From the NCBI GenBank assembly GCA_021234155.1, contig JAJEKV010000129.1:1775963-1839962 (forward strand): a stretch of DNA of 64,000 bases, written 5' to 3'. Numbering within the stretch: position 1 is the first letter of the stretch; each line of letters starts with the position of its first letter. The notes below the pieces were generated by a model. It worked only from the letters and a program-made list of their open reading frames with translations. It did no database searches and was not told where the DNA came from. This stretch comes from Isoetes taiwanensis (lineage: Eukaryota; Streptophyta; Lycopodiopsida; Isoetales; Isoetaceae). A program made the position numbers and the translations under genes. Of this stretch, positions 1 through 10,101 are shown one piece after another.

Positions 1-231
1 TATGCTTCACTGGTTTGGCTCCCTCCTTTAGATTGATGTGGAATTCACAAATTTCAGGAGGTATCCCTTTTAACTCACCATAATCCCAAGCAAAGCAGTC
101 TGCAAATTCAGCAAACATTCTGGATAGCTCCTCCTTTTCTTGATCAGTTGCCATTAATCCTACTTGCAGTGTTCTTGGCTTGCCATTCTTTTGGACTGTA
201 ACTTCACAAGCATCAGCACAATCACTAGTAC
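1..231 (-). pseudogene. Start of gypsy reverse transcriptase domain (partial)
   Basis: An open frame on the minus strand reads into the window edge. It contains the region usually found just before the gypsy RT core: an EEL-x-RMFAEF helix, CFAWDYGEL, a PPEICEFHI segment and KEGAKPVKH. In gypsy polyproteins this region precedes the RT palm. It is in a different frame from the RNase H piece that ends at 232 and follows it with no space for another domain. The catalytic YADD box would lie outside the window. Confidence 0.8.
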
Positions 232-525
232 TTATGGTGAAAATCTCACACATATGTCTGTCTGCCCCTTCTGGTAACTCCTCTTCCTTGATGCCCCTTC
301 AGTGAGTGCTTCCATTATTATTCTTTTGCAAAGAGCATCTGCTTCGCCATTTTGTGCCCTCGGTACATGTGTGATGCATACTTCTTTAAACTTCCCAAGC
401 AATTCCATGGCCCTTTGATACGGCTGCTCTAAATGGGCACTCTTCACCTGATAAATTTGCCTGATTTGATTGCATACCAGCTCCGAATCCCCAAAAACCT
501 GCAAGTGGTCAATTTGTTTATCCAA
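232..525 (-). pseudogene. Gypsy RNase H, C-terminal half (frameshifted)
   Basis: This frame supplies the second half of the RNase H domain that begins in the large ORF above it. It carries the third acidic residue in VFGDSELVCNQI and the fourth in PRAQNGEADAL, as expected of the D-E-D-D active site. It overlaps the end of the 518-2716 frame by 8 bases, consistent with a single-base indel inside the domain. A programmed frameshift in the middle of an enzymatic domain would be unusual, and I see no slippery heptamer. Confidence 0.8.
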
Positions 526-2716
526 GGCTATTTAACCCTGTAATCAGAGCTGCATACTCTGCCATGTTATTTGTACATAGGGGAATGGACTGGCCGTGTT
601 GCAATATCAATTCGTGTTGGGTTCCTCTCATGATGATGCCTATAGATGCTAAACCTATTTTCTTAGAGACCCCACCATCAAACCACAGATAAGCTTGTGC
701 ATTAATGGACTCTACAAGGTTTGGCTGGTTGGTAACTTTTGGTTCAAGTGTGAGTTCATACTGACCAGCACAAACTTCGGTGACTGCCTCTTCTACTTCT
801 GCTAGATAGACCGGCAACTCAAGACTTTTGGGGTGTTTTCGTGTATAGATTACTGCTCTATTATGCCCGTCTGATATATGACACTCTCCTTTGCTCCAAA
901 TAGGCCTAGCATCTACTGCTGTGAGCCAGGTCCTACCTAAAAGCAAATCATAACTACCTGCATGCTGTGAATTGTCTGCAAATGCTATCACCATGAAACT
1001 TGCTCTCGACTTGACACCTAGGATATTCAGTTTGACATTCTCGACCACCCCTATTGGGCTGACTGATTGTTGGTTGAACCCCTTGATAATTAGCGGTGAG
1101 GACGATGTGACTTGCAGGCCTAACCTTGACATAATGTGATATGGCATGACATTTACACCAGATCCCCCGTCAATAATGACATTTGATATCGCAAAATCTC
1201 CTATTTGAGCAGAGCAAGTTAGTACCCCAGGATCTTCAAAATTTGCCTCACTAACTAACAAAGTGTTTGCACTCTCATTAGTGGAACCTTCACAGCCTAT
1301 CAACCTAAGGAAACACTGTTTATAAGAAGGAGACTCTTTGAACAATGATAACAGGTCTATGCTTACCTTGGTGTTTTTCAGCAGGTGCTCAACTTGGCTA
1401 TCAAGGTTTTTGTCATTGCCCACTCTATAGATTTTGGGGATGGGAGCTGCTGGCACTTTTAGTCCATCTGGCTGGTCTTGTTTGTTAGTCTGCTCTTTCA
1501 GCTCTTTTGACCTGCCCTCCTGTAACCTAGTCACAGCCATCACAGATGTTAAATTGTCATCACACGTTTCAATAAGGCATGTGTTAACCTCAGCCACTTT
1601 CTTAGCTCCCTTAGCTTTCTCATATGCCATTACTTGGCAGAATTTAACATCATGCCCTGTTAGATTACAGTATGAACACACAGGGCAATCTTTATCATAG
1701 TGTCCAATTTTATCGCATCGTGGACAAGGCCTCTTGTAGCATGTCTCTTCTGTGTGACCCGTTCTCTTGCAATGGTCGCAAACACCGGCAGCTGGGCCCT
1801 TAGTTAATTCCCTCATATTCCTTTGCATTTCTTCCATCATAGTCTTCATTTGCTCACTAAACTGTTCCTGTTGCTTAGCAAACTGTATCTTCATTTCTTC
1901 CTGCTGCTTTTTCAGTTCTTCTTGAGTAAGCCTCAATTGCTCCTTCAAATCCGCAGTCTCCCTTTTCTCACCTTTCTCTGTTCTAACTGCATAAACTGAA
2001 GCAGAATTGTTAGGATACTTCTGATTGATGCCTTCTACCCAATATCCAGTAGTTCTATATTCAGGCTCTGGTAATTCTGCAGTTGAAAGACTCAATGATT
2101 TTGCTTTGTTAAATACCTGTGAGATGGTAGTGAATTCACCAGCTTCAAACATCTTAGTGAGTTTATAGCTTATTCTTGGTTTCATTCTCAGACCATATAT
2201 AAAAAAGTGAATCACTGTTTGAAGAGCATTCTCTATACGTCTTTCTTGGCATACCTTGAGATAATGTGAAAATCTCTCTATGTAATCAATTACCTCCTCT
2301 CCAGCTTGTAGTTGGAAGGTATGCAACTCGTGGACCAAGGTTCCTGTGCTGAGTGCTACACCGAACCTTGTAATAAAAGAGTTACACAAAGAATCCCAAG
2401 TTAGTTCTTCATGCATAGTGAAATGCTCATACCACAGCTTGGCTTTCCCTTTCATGCATTTTCCGAACATGGAAATTTTATCTCCTCTCCTCCTGCCGTG
2501 TAGCTCATAGTAGTCTTCAAAGGTGTGCAGGAACTCAGTAGGATTCCATGAACCATCAAATACAGGAGGCGATGGTGCAAGTGGTGCTAAAAGCATTCCA
2601 AGTTCTGGTGGATAAAACCCTGCATTCCCTTGCCCTGCATGCCCCATATCTTCTGGTAGTGGCCCTTGGTTGGTAGCTGACTGACTATCAGCCACCTCCT
2701 CAACCCTTCTTACCAT
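518..2716 (-). CDS. Ty3/gypsy Gag-protease-RNase H polyprotein
   Basis: This 732-residue frame begins with a retrotransposon Gag domain (roughly residues 55-200, with KAKLWYEHF and TWDSLCNSFITRF). A Q/E-rich coiled coil follows at about 250-305, then three clustered CCHC-type zinc knuckles from about 310 (CDHCKRTGHTEETC and two more). An aspartic protease has its catalytic triplet as DGGSG near residue 515 and the flap/second-half motif DLLLGRTWL. From about residue 680 an RNase H domain starts (FDGGVSKK, then NMAEYAALITGL with the catalytic Glu). The frame stops inside that domain and resumes in the next frame. RNase H directly after protease, before RT, is the odd feature. Confidence 0.92.
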   Translation of the reverse strand: MVRRVEEVADSQSATNQGPLPEDMGHAGQGNAGFYPPELGMLLAPLAPSPPVFDGSWNPTEFLHTFEDYYELHGRRRGDKISMFGKCMKGKAKLWYEHFTMHEELTWDSLCNSFITRFGVALSTGTLVHELHTFQLQAGEEVIDYIERFSHYLKVCQERRIENALQTVIHFFIYGLRMKPRISYKLTKMFEAGEFTTISQVFNKAKSLSLSTAELPEPEYRTTGYWVEGINQKYPNNSASVYAVRTEKGEKRETADLKEQLRLTQEELKKQQEEMKIQFAKQQEQFSEQMKTMMEEMQRNMRELTKGPAAGVCDHCKRTGHTEETCYKRPCPRCDKIGHYDKDCPVCSYCNLTGHDVKFCQVMAYEKAKGAKKVAEVNTCLIETCDDNLTSVMAVTRLQEGRSKELKEQTNKQDQPDGLKVPAAPIPKIYRVGNDKNLDSQVEHLLKNTKVSIDLLSLFKESPSYKQCFLRLIGCEGSTNESANTLLVSEANFEDPGVLTCSAQIGDFAISNVIIDGGSGVNVMPYHIMSRLGLQVTSSSPLIIKGFNQQSVSPIGVVENVKLNILGVKSRASFMVIAFADNSQHAGSYDLLLGRTWLTAVDARPIWSKGECHISDGHNRAVIYTRKHPKSLELPVYLAEVEEAVTEVCAGQYELTLEPKVTNQPNLVESINAQAYLWFDGGVSKKIGLASIGIIMRGTQHELILQHGQSIPLCTNNMAEYAALITGLNSLG

Positions 2717-4697
2717 TTCTTAAAATCTGCAACAGCACAATGACTTTCCAGGAAAACTTATCCCGGTAGGACCTCCAGATGATTGCTCTCTGCCTGGTTC
2801 AAAGAGCAAGTCACAGAAGGAGATGCGGTCTGGACCTCCAAGACACTTCTGGTGGTGTCTACACCTTGCGAATCCTTTAGGCAGGGCCAATGGCAATAAT
2901 ATTATACTGTTTTCCCTTTTTAAACAAAACGGAATTTTGCAAGATATGTAAAGACGACAAAGGAGGCTACAAGGAACAAGGCACTGTGATTGATAGGGGA
3001 AAGATCAAAGCAACTCAACAGAATCGGGTCTTCTTTTTTATGTGGTTTTTTCTTTTTTCTTTTTTTCCAAATATGAGAGTGCACAATAGGAAGAAAGGTC
3101 TCGTATTAATGGGAGATCTTAGTAGCTGGTTTTGAATAGAACAAACAAATAAGGAGTGCAGAAAGATGACAATTAAGATAACAACTGACTAGAACCAGAT
3201 GAAATGGAAGCAAAACCATCAATTGACAACTTACAAAAGTAGCTTGCACGCTTTGGGACACAGCAAAAGCACTGCATTATCAGAGTTTACAAGATCGATT
3301 GATCAAAGGGTTACAACATAAACTAGTGCTAGGAAGCAACGTTTTCTGTAAAATATGTGACAGTGATGAACATAACAAATTGCATCAGAACTTTCGAACC
3401 ATAAACAGCTGATTGTGTTGACTGCAACCAGCTCCAAATACCATCAAGGAAGACAACGAAACCACCAGATGATACCACACTTCGCCCTGATCAAGCAAGC
3501 ATCAGAGCCATTTGGCGACTTCCCTTCTTCGTAGACAAGAACTCCAGTAATTCCAGAACCGTCTCGAATGAGAGCCCCCCAGTTTCTTTTTCTGCCTGCC
3601 CCTTTAACAGATCGCTTCCCTGGCTGCAAATCCTCCGCAGATCTTCTGTTATACCTGTAAGATTGCATCATTTGCTGACCGAATCCCTTAGTTCTGTTCT
3701 TGGCATGCATACTTGCAATTTCGGAATTCCCACAGGCCTAGGTCTTGGAATGGTATTGGCAAAAGGTAATGGTCTAGGGTTTGGAGACAAGCAAACGGAA
3801 AGGTATTGGCAAAAAGCAAAGGTAATGGTCTAGGATTTGTGGACAAGAAACGAAATTGTAGCAGAAGGTAAATGTGAAGGTGGAAATTGAAAACTCTGCC
3901 CTGTATACATAGTTCCTTGTACTTCTATTTTTTTTCTTTTTTCTTTTTTTGGGCCATTTGGGCATAGAATACACCATATTGGAAAGTTAGAAGCAACAAG
4001 GGTGATACCTATGGCATAGATGAGCTCACATGGCATGGTATTTAGAGCTCTTTCTTTTTTTTTTCTTTTTCTTTTTCTTTTCTCTTTTTTTTTTTCCCCT
4101 TTTTTTTTTTGCGTAGATGGATGACGAATATGAGATCAAACTAATTGACGAGTAGGCAGAACTAGTGAGGTCATATGAAAATAGGCAATGGTTCTCAATT
4201 GGGATGTATAGGCACGAAGATAATGGAACAAACGAAGAGTTTAAAAACCTGTGGGGAATTCAGAAACAGCAACTAGACAATGCTTACCAACTTTGTCACC
4301 ATTAATGTATTACGTCCTCAACTGATGTGCAGCATCCTTCAAATGTCAGATCCATGCTCCAATTTCCTTCGAATGTGCTCCCAATATTTGCTCCCGTCTA
4401 GTAACCTCCGTGTCATGCACCCTAGTCAGCGTGTTGTAACTGCAATGCTCTGAAAGGTATTTAGCAGAATGCTTGGAGTATTTAGCAGATTGCTAAAGTT
4501 GTGTCCCTTATGCAACATGCTTGAGAACAGAAATAGAGAATGCTGTGGACAGTGGAGAGTTATGGGTGAATGCAAGGTGAGATGGATGCATTGATGGTTT
4601 TAGCATATGCTGAACAAAATGCTCTAACTAAATGCATGTTTTCTGTTGGGCACCAGAATGGTGGCCAACAATATGGTCAATGCTCACCAAGAACATA
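2717..4697 (-). other. Gypsy 5' untranslated leader, no gene seen
   Basis: About 2 kb lies between the primer binding site and gag. It contains T-rich runs (notably 4044-4112) and short unsupported ORFs on both strands. I recognise no coding domain. Long leaders are common in large plant gypsy elements. Confidence 0.6.
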
Positions 4698-4709
4698 GCT
4701 CTGATACCA
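4698..4709 (-). promoter_or_regulatory. Primer binding site, initiator tRNA-Met type
   Basis: On the minus strand this reads TGGTATCAGAGC, the standard plant LTR-element site matching the 3' end of initiator methionine tRNA. It sits one base inside the LTR boundary and fixes both the LTR end and the orientation of the element. Confidence 0.92.
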
Positions 4710-4710
4710 T

Positions 4711-6325
4711 TGTGACGCTCCCCGCACAATATACGGTAACCACCGTACACTCCGCGGAAAATCCCCCAACCAGTGTCGTCTACTGGATGGGCCCTCCATC
4801 TATCCCGTTCTAGGGATGGCTAGAACGGTAAGGGACACGGAGGTGTCTCGTAAATCCGTCCCCTATGGACTTCTAATAACAGCGGAAGCATATAACTAAA
4901 TGTCAATACTAGCAACTAACAATAATAACAATAAGTCTACCTCGAAGGGTAGCTCAATCCATCCATCCATAGAGTCGTCAGAAGGATCAATACACCATAA
5001 AACAATAAAGCTTCTACCCAAGCTCTGACTCGTGGGGAAAGTATACTGACGGCTAGGGTCTCAAGATAGATACAGACGGAAGTATAAACAATGGCGGGGC
5101 TGGCTATAAGACAATGGCTAAGGGTTGACCACTCCATCCGCCCCTCCTGTGCATACCTTGCAATAGGGCTAAATCGAGCTATGGCGTGACTGTAGCCGCC
5201 GGAGACGCAATCTCTTGGGATCACCCGAAGAGACTACTCCAGGTTTCATCTCCATGGTCCGATGAGGCAAGGTCGGGTTACATCTCCCCTTCCCAGAAAT
5301 CAGTGATTCGATGGGCAACTAGAGGATCGTGGCGGCACACGTCCGTTCACGTCTTTAACCCCCCCAAAGCAAGAACCAGGCCGACACCTGCAGCTCTTCA
5401 GGATCAGGGCGACACCGTTGATCCAGGGGGTGACGAACCCATCCCCGGCCCACATGAAGTGACCGACCATAGGCCTAGTGTGCCTCAAGTCCCCAGGAGC
5501 CGCGCTCAGCAGGGACTATTCCACCATCTCGTCACTGATCCTGTTATCTGGTGCTCAGTCAATCCATAACTCCCTTAGTCCGGTGGGCTCTATGCACAGG
5601 CCGCGTGTAATAGATATTATGGGTCTATCTAGAAGCATCATACATAAGGCTGCTAGGTCTCTACCCCCCTTCCCAATACATGAGGAGCATAACAAGAGAT
5701 CAACCATATCATATCCATAACATATGAACAAAGAATAAGATTTAACCTAATCACAAGAATCTAACTAGGGAGTTAGGGTTCATTGATTCGGTTCATGAGG
5801 TGAAATAGTGATTCTTGGAAGGCTCTACTAGAATACATGACTCTACTACATCTCTATAGCTGAAACTGCTTTAAAATACCTGCTCCTGACGCATTGCCTC
5901 CTGATCCTGGAGTTTCCATCGATTCTTCAGGGTTCGAGATTATTGCAACTCAATCTAACACGTCCACATTGCTTGGGCCGCTAGACCGTGCTATGCTGCA
6001 GCTTCTGGATCTTGATTCTGAACTTCGGGCGTGACAATAGCCTCAAGAGTGGGAGGAGCAAAAGTGTCTTCTGGGTTAGGGTTAGGTATTTATAGGCAAA
6101 GTTAGGGTTAGGGTTGACACCTTGTCCAATGGGATGCGAACACGTGGCTAACTACTCCAATCAGGTAGTGCCACGTGGACTTAACCTTTCCTAAGGTTGA
6201 TCAAGTTACATTATAATGTGACTTGAATCTATCTAATTGACATACCAATCTATATACGATGGATTTTATGGTGATGTAGCCCAAAATATACGTATACATA
6301 CCGTATATTTTAGGGGAACGTCACA
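4711..6325 (-). repeat. 5' LTR of the gypsy element (1615 bp)
   Basis: The LTR starts TGTGACG and ends CGTCACA, with TG..CA termini beside the primer site. The inverted match extends imperfectly to about 26 bp (TGTGACG-Y-TCCCC at the ends, ATATACGGT further in), longer than the usual few bases. A TATAAATA motif on the minus strand at 6087-6094 could be the LTR promoter. Diverged relatives occur at 24155-26130 (opposite orientation) and around 33050-33505/37800. A ribosome-free internal ORF set here is not supported. Confidence 0.88.
6087..6094 (-). promoter_or_regulatory. Candidate LTR TATA box
   Basis: TATAAATA on the minus strand lies near the upstream end of the LTR, flanked by short GGGTTAG runs. 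Position and orientation fit transcription of the element. No transcript start can be seen from sequence. Confidence 0.4.
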
Positions 6326-7042
6326 ATTGGCATACAAGTTCTTCACTGCTTATGGTCCATGGTGAAGATAATGGAAATTTTCCCTTATATTATAGCATGC
6401 TGGACACAAGAAAATAAAGAATGCTTCTATTTCACACCTATAAGTTGCATAGTTGGCAGATTCTTTGCTCTTGTGCCATGCCCTTGAAGAGAACGAAAAG
6501 TAATCCTCCAGCTGGCTTTCCTCGATCTTTGTATTTCGAGTGCATGTGGTTGTTTTATTATGCTGCTATTCAAAACTGTGATGTTTCAGGTATTTATACG
6601 ACTTTTTAGATACACATCGCTATGAATAATTAATGGTGCATTAATTATTCATAAGCTAATATTAGCTATGTTAAGTCATAAATATTACGGTGGAAACCTA
6701 ACCCTAAACTCTAATTCGAATTTAGGGCTTAACCTAATATTAAAAAAGCCTAAATATTAAATTAGTTAGGGATAACTAATCTAGCATTGCCACTAGCCCA
6801 AATCGATTGGACAAGGCAGAACTGTTAACTTGGGACACCCAAATTAAGTCGCATTTAATTAAAGTGGGTCAAATCTCGAATTTTGGGACTCAGACTGAAA
6901 ATGGGACTCATACTATAGAAAAAAAAAATTCTGAATTGAATGCTTGAATAGAATTACACATCACACACAAAGAATTGGGTGTATTGTTTTCCTCATAAAT
7001 TTTACAAACCACTAGTTGAGAAAGTTTTCAAGCTTCTCAATA
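6326..7042. other. AT-rich spacer, no gene seen
   Basis: The spacer between the LTR and the DUF7869-like pseudogene holds two adjacent AT-rich palindromes (6621-6653 and 6654-6667) and a smaller hairpin near 6762-6781. Otherwise nothing is recognised. Confidence 0.5.
6621..6653. repeat. 15-bp perfect inverted repeat with 3-base loop
   Basis: Arms TATGAATAATTAATG and CATTAATTATTCATA are separated by GTG. Immediately next to it is the perfect 14-bp palindrome AGCTAATATTAGCT (6654-6667). Both are AT-rich and could form cruciforms; no associated gene is evident. Confidence 0.75.
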
Positions 7043-10026
7043 TTATCTACCCTCATACAATGATATAGCATGGAGGTTGCTCATGGCTTTGTCCATCTCC
7101 CTTTTTGGGATCTTGTAGATCTTGTCCTTTGCAATGTGACAAGTTGGATATGACCATACCACACACTCCACCGATTCCCTCCTTTGAGGATCAGCATGAT
7201 TTGCCCTCCACTTCTTCTCCCAGCAGTCGGTGTATTGCTCCTTCAAGTTGCCCTTCTTGTGTCTTCCAATGGGCTCCCAATATTGAACTTGAAATCCAGG
7301 ACGCAACTCCTCTCCATCAGCCATGGTGGTGGTTACATTAGAGAGTGCCACCCCTAACCATATTGGACAATCCTCATCGTCAGGCCTTATTAGCACAAAG
7401 TATCCTTCCTTGATGTCCTCAAAGGGATCCCACTCAGGAAGATCAAACCACTTCGGCTTTGAGGCCTTACTTCCCACAAACCACTTGGAACCATTGTTAG
7501 GACCCAAGTGAACTTTCTTAGAGGTGCTTGCTCCTTGAGAACCCTCCCATCTGGACTCTGGTAAGAACCCGTCTCTCAGCACCCCCCCTCCCCCCCCACA
7601 TGGTTGTTCAGTTTCTAAGCATGTCACAACTTTCTCCCTGTAATTGATTAGGGAGTCCATGTGATTTTTCTTCATAGTGGAGGTGTGCTTTCCATTTCGA
7701 ACATCATCCCAATGAGTTATATAATCCTTGATGCCCTTCACTAGTTGGCTAGAGTCTTTAACAGTCTTGAAGGGAGGTAGTGGTTTGGGCTGCCCTTTAG
7801 GAATAAGAACTTCACTTGTAGCACCCCGTTGCCACAACTCGATTCCTTGTACAGGCATCCACAACTTGTCACCTGGTCTCCACTTATATTGCATGATCGG
7901 TATTCCATCCCTAACCCAAAACTTGAACTGAAGTGGCTTTGTGTATCCTGTCAACTGATCCTTACCATCTAGCAAGTATCCCTCGACAAACGATTTCCAA
8001 TCTGCAACCTCATCCATCAAGAAAGCCATTGGGTTGAGGTCAATGCAGCTCTCAAACACATCCATTAGTTCAGGGAGACTAGTCACGCTTTCTCTCTTGA
8101 GCTTGGTAGAGAAAGTTCCAAAGAATGCATCTATATCATCATGCGTATGCCCAACCATCATGAACCCCACTTTCACAACTTTGAATACTCCCACTGCTGT
8201 CAAGTATGACATTGCCCCAAACATCCATCTATTCTTGTTTTCTTTCCAACAGTTGTCCAATTGAACACATAACTCCGCTGGCAGTTGTTTCTCAAGTAAG
8301 GGAAATCATCCCAAGTCCTCCTTGATTCTTTGGACACCTTGGATGTGAGCTCTTTTATCTGCCTTTGGTAACAAAGCGGTTGATCATCCATCAAAGCCTC
8401 AAAAATGGGGGCTGATGGAGAATACCTCCTTCCTTCTATCGATCATTTCTCTAGTGTTCTCAAGCACTTGAAAATAGAGCTCACATGGAAGTTTGGATCA
8501 TCCCTCCATAGATCAAGCACAAAATGACCATAGGTTCCAGTTCCATGCCCATGTGTTAAGACACCCGCCAGACTTACTTTCATCTGAAAAGCGTTGACAA
8601 TGCTTGGGCAAAGGATCTAGCTTTGGCAAGATAGTCTTGTGTTGGTCCATCTTATCATGAATTATACACAAAAATCTGCCAGACTGCATCTGAGAAAATG
8701 TTCTCCACTGCCAATACAACTGTCTACGTGATATTTGGTCCCTTTGGTGATCTGCAAATTGCTCCCTAATTGCCATTCTTTCTTTCTCTATTGCAGTTGA
8801 TGCAAGTGTATCCTTGAGTTGAATGCAAGTGTTGCACTTTGAGAATGGCATGTGTTGCAGGACACTCACGTCTGAGAAGTGAGTGCTCCATAACTTGCTG
8901 AAATGTGATTTAGAAAGAGGCCAACCTCCAGTAGTTTCTAGGATGGAGTTGACCTCTTTAAGGCATCTTTTTGGATGTAATGTTGTGGCAACACACTTTG
9001 GACCACTCACACACCATGCTCGTTCACCTTCGACTTGTGGGGCATAGATTGAGACATGTATCTCACAAAGCTCTCGAAGACTGCAATGGCCCTCAAAAAT
9101 TTTGCTCTAGGTTTCAAAGTCAGTGCATTGCCATGTTGGAACAACCTGTGCCTTTTTTTTACCTGCTCCCAGTATCTGTAAAATGAGGACTTGCTCACGC
9201 CAAGAATCCATCTCAATGCTCTCATACATACCTTTAGGCCCCTCAATTGATATAGTAACCTTCCTGTGTTTTCATCATATCTGGAATTTCTACACAAGGA
9301 GTAGATGAAATTAATCCTATCTTTCTGAAGTTGTCCAATGTATTGGGACCTTATCTGCACGAGGTCATCCACACTGTACTGGACTGTGCAATCTAGGTTG
9401 CAACACTCTTGTCCCCTAATTGCCTCTAGGTTTTCTTTGGTTAGGGCCATACTTTCCATCCTTTCTAAATATTTGTCACTTCTAGCCCTCTTGGGCACCC
9501 TTGGCTGCCTTTTATGAAAAATATAGCACCTCTTCCTTGTGATCAAAGGATGCTCATCCACCACCAAATCTTCCACATGGCCTGGGGCGGGCCTTGGGGT
9601 ATGTAGTTCAGTAAGGCCTTCAAGGTTCTCACCATTCTTGTGTGTAATATATCTAATTGGCCATCTTAACTGAGTTTGGGACTCCAACAACCCAGAGCAC
9701 ACAATGCAATCACTAGAGCTTCCCTGGGACATGATTGTATCAACTTGGATAAGAAGTTTCCCAATGCCAACTCCAAGATGATCATCTCCCAGCCTTTCAT
9801 CATTCACACTATCAAAAGGATCAACTGCAGTTATGATGCCCTCTGCAAATACAGTCTCGTTGCAAGGGTGCAACAATAAGCAGACCATCTTCCTCCATTG
9901 GAGCCTAGGGCATTGTCTTGTGCTGGGCTCCATTTTGCTCATTTCACATGCTCCCTGAATGAAAGAGCACACATTAAAACCATATAGCCATATTAAATAT
10001 AAACCATATAAAACCATATAAACCAT
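7043..10026 (-). pseudogene. DUF7869-type protein gene, multiply frameshifted
   Basis: Four consecutive minus-strand frames (10026-9007, 9010-8513, about 8600-8200, 8260-7043) together resemble the eukaryotic DUF7869 family. The N-terminal part has a CC-x3-C Cys group, a SLCRNSRYDEN-type helix and a GLKVCMRALRWILGVSKSS region like that preceding DUF7869. Then come CNTC, HDKMDQHKT, a THGHGTGTYGHF segment, QLDNCWKENKN and finally GHTHDDIDAFF. The conserved Asp residues in the HDKMD, DN and HTHDDID boxes are placed as in an RNase H-like nuclease/transposase, but this reading is inference. At least three frame changes and a stop after the THGHG segment make this copy non-functional. No terminal inverted repeats were identified. 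Confidence 0.72.
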
Positions 10027-10071
10027 TTAAAACCATACAACCATATTAAATATAAACCATATAACCATATA
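9970..10071. repeat. AACCATATA-type degenerate tandem array
   Basis: About 100 bases consist of repeats of AAACCATATA and related units, ending precisely where the Helitron 3' terminus begins. The AT-rich array provides the A|T insertion dinucleotide typical for Helitrons. Confidence 0.7.
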
Positions 10072-10101
10072 CTAGTAACGGGTGCCCGGCGTTGCCGGGC
10101 A
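10072..10101 (-). mobile_element. Helitron 3' terminus (hairpin plus CTAG)
   Basis: On the minus strand an 8-bp hairpin (TGCCCGGC-AAC-GCCGGGCA) is followed after 7 bases by CTAG and then a host T, the standard Helitron 3' end. The same architecture and spacing occur on the plus strand at 60224-60253, so both belong to one family. The element body extends to higher coordinates. Its 5' TC end was not located. Confidence 0.8.

Larger units (their letters stand above)
1..6325 (-). mobile_element. Ty3/gypsy LTR retrotransposon, 5' part (continues beyond base 1)
   Basis: Reading from high to low coordinates, the element has a 5' LTR (4711-6325), a tRNA-Met primer site, a leader of about 2 kb, and gag, protease, RNase H and the start of RT running off the window edge. 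The order gag-PR-RH-RT differs from the usual gag-PR-RT-RH-INT. One frameshift lies within RNase H and a second lies between RNase H and RT, so this copy is probably inactive. The 3' half, integrase and 3' LTR lie outside the window, so target-site duplications cannot be checked. The lineage is inferred; Tat-type plant elements are known to carry extra RNase H domains. Confidence 0.9.

Noticed and set aside
2890-3135. Plus-strand ORF in the gypsy leader
   Set aside because: Phe-rich low-complexity translation of T-rich DNA, antisense to the element.
6060-6115. Telomere-type GGGTTAG repeats
   Set aside because: Only a few short runs within the LTR; not a telomeric or interstitial telomeric array.
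6654-6667. Geminivirus-type origin (TAATATTA)
   Set aside because: The motif lies at the centre of a palindrome, not in a GC-rich stem-loop, and no Rep-like gene is adjacent.
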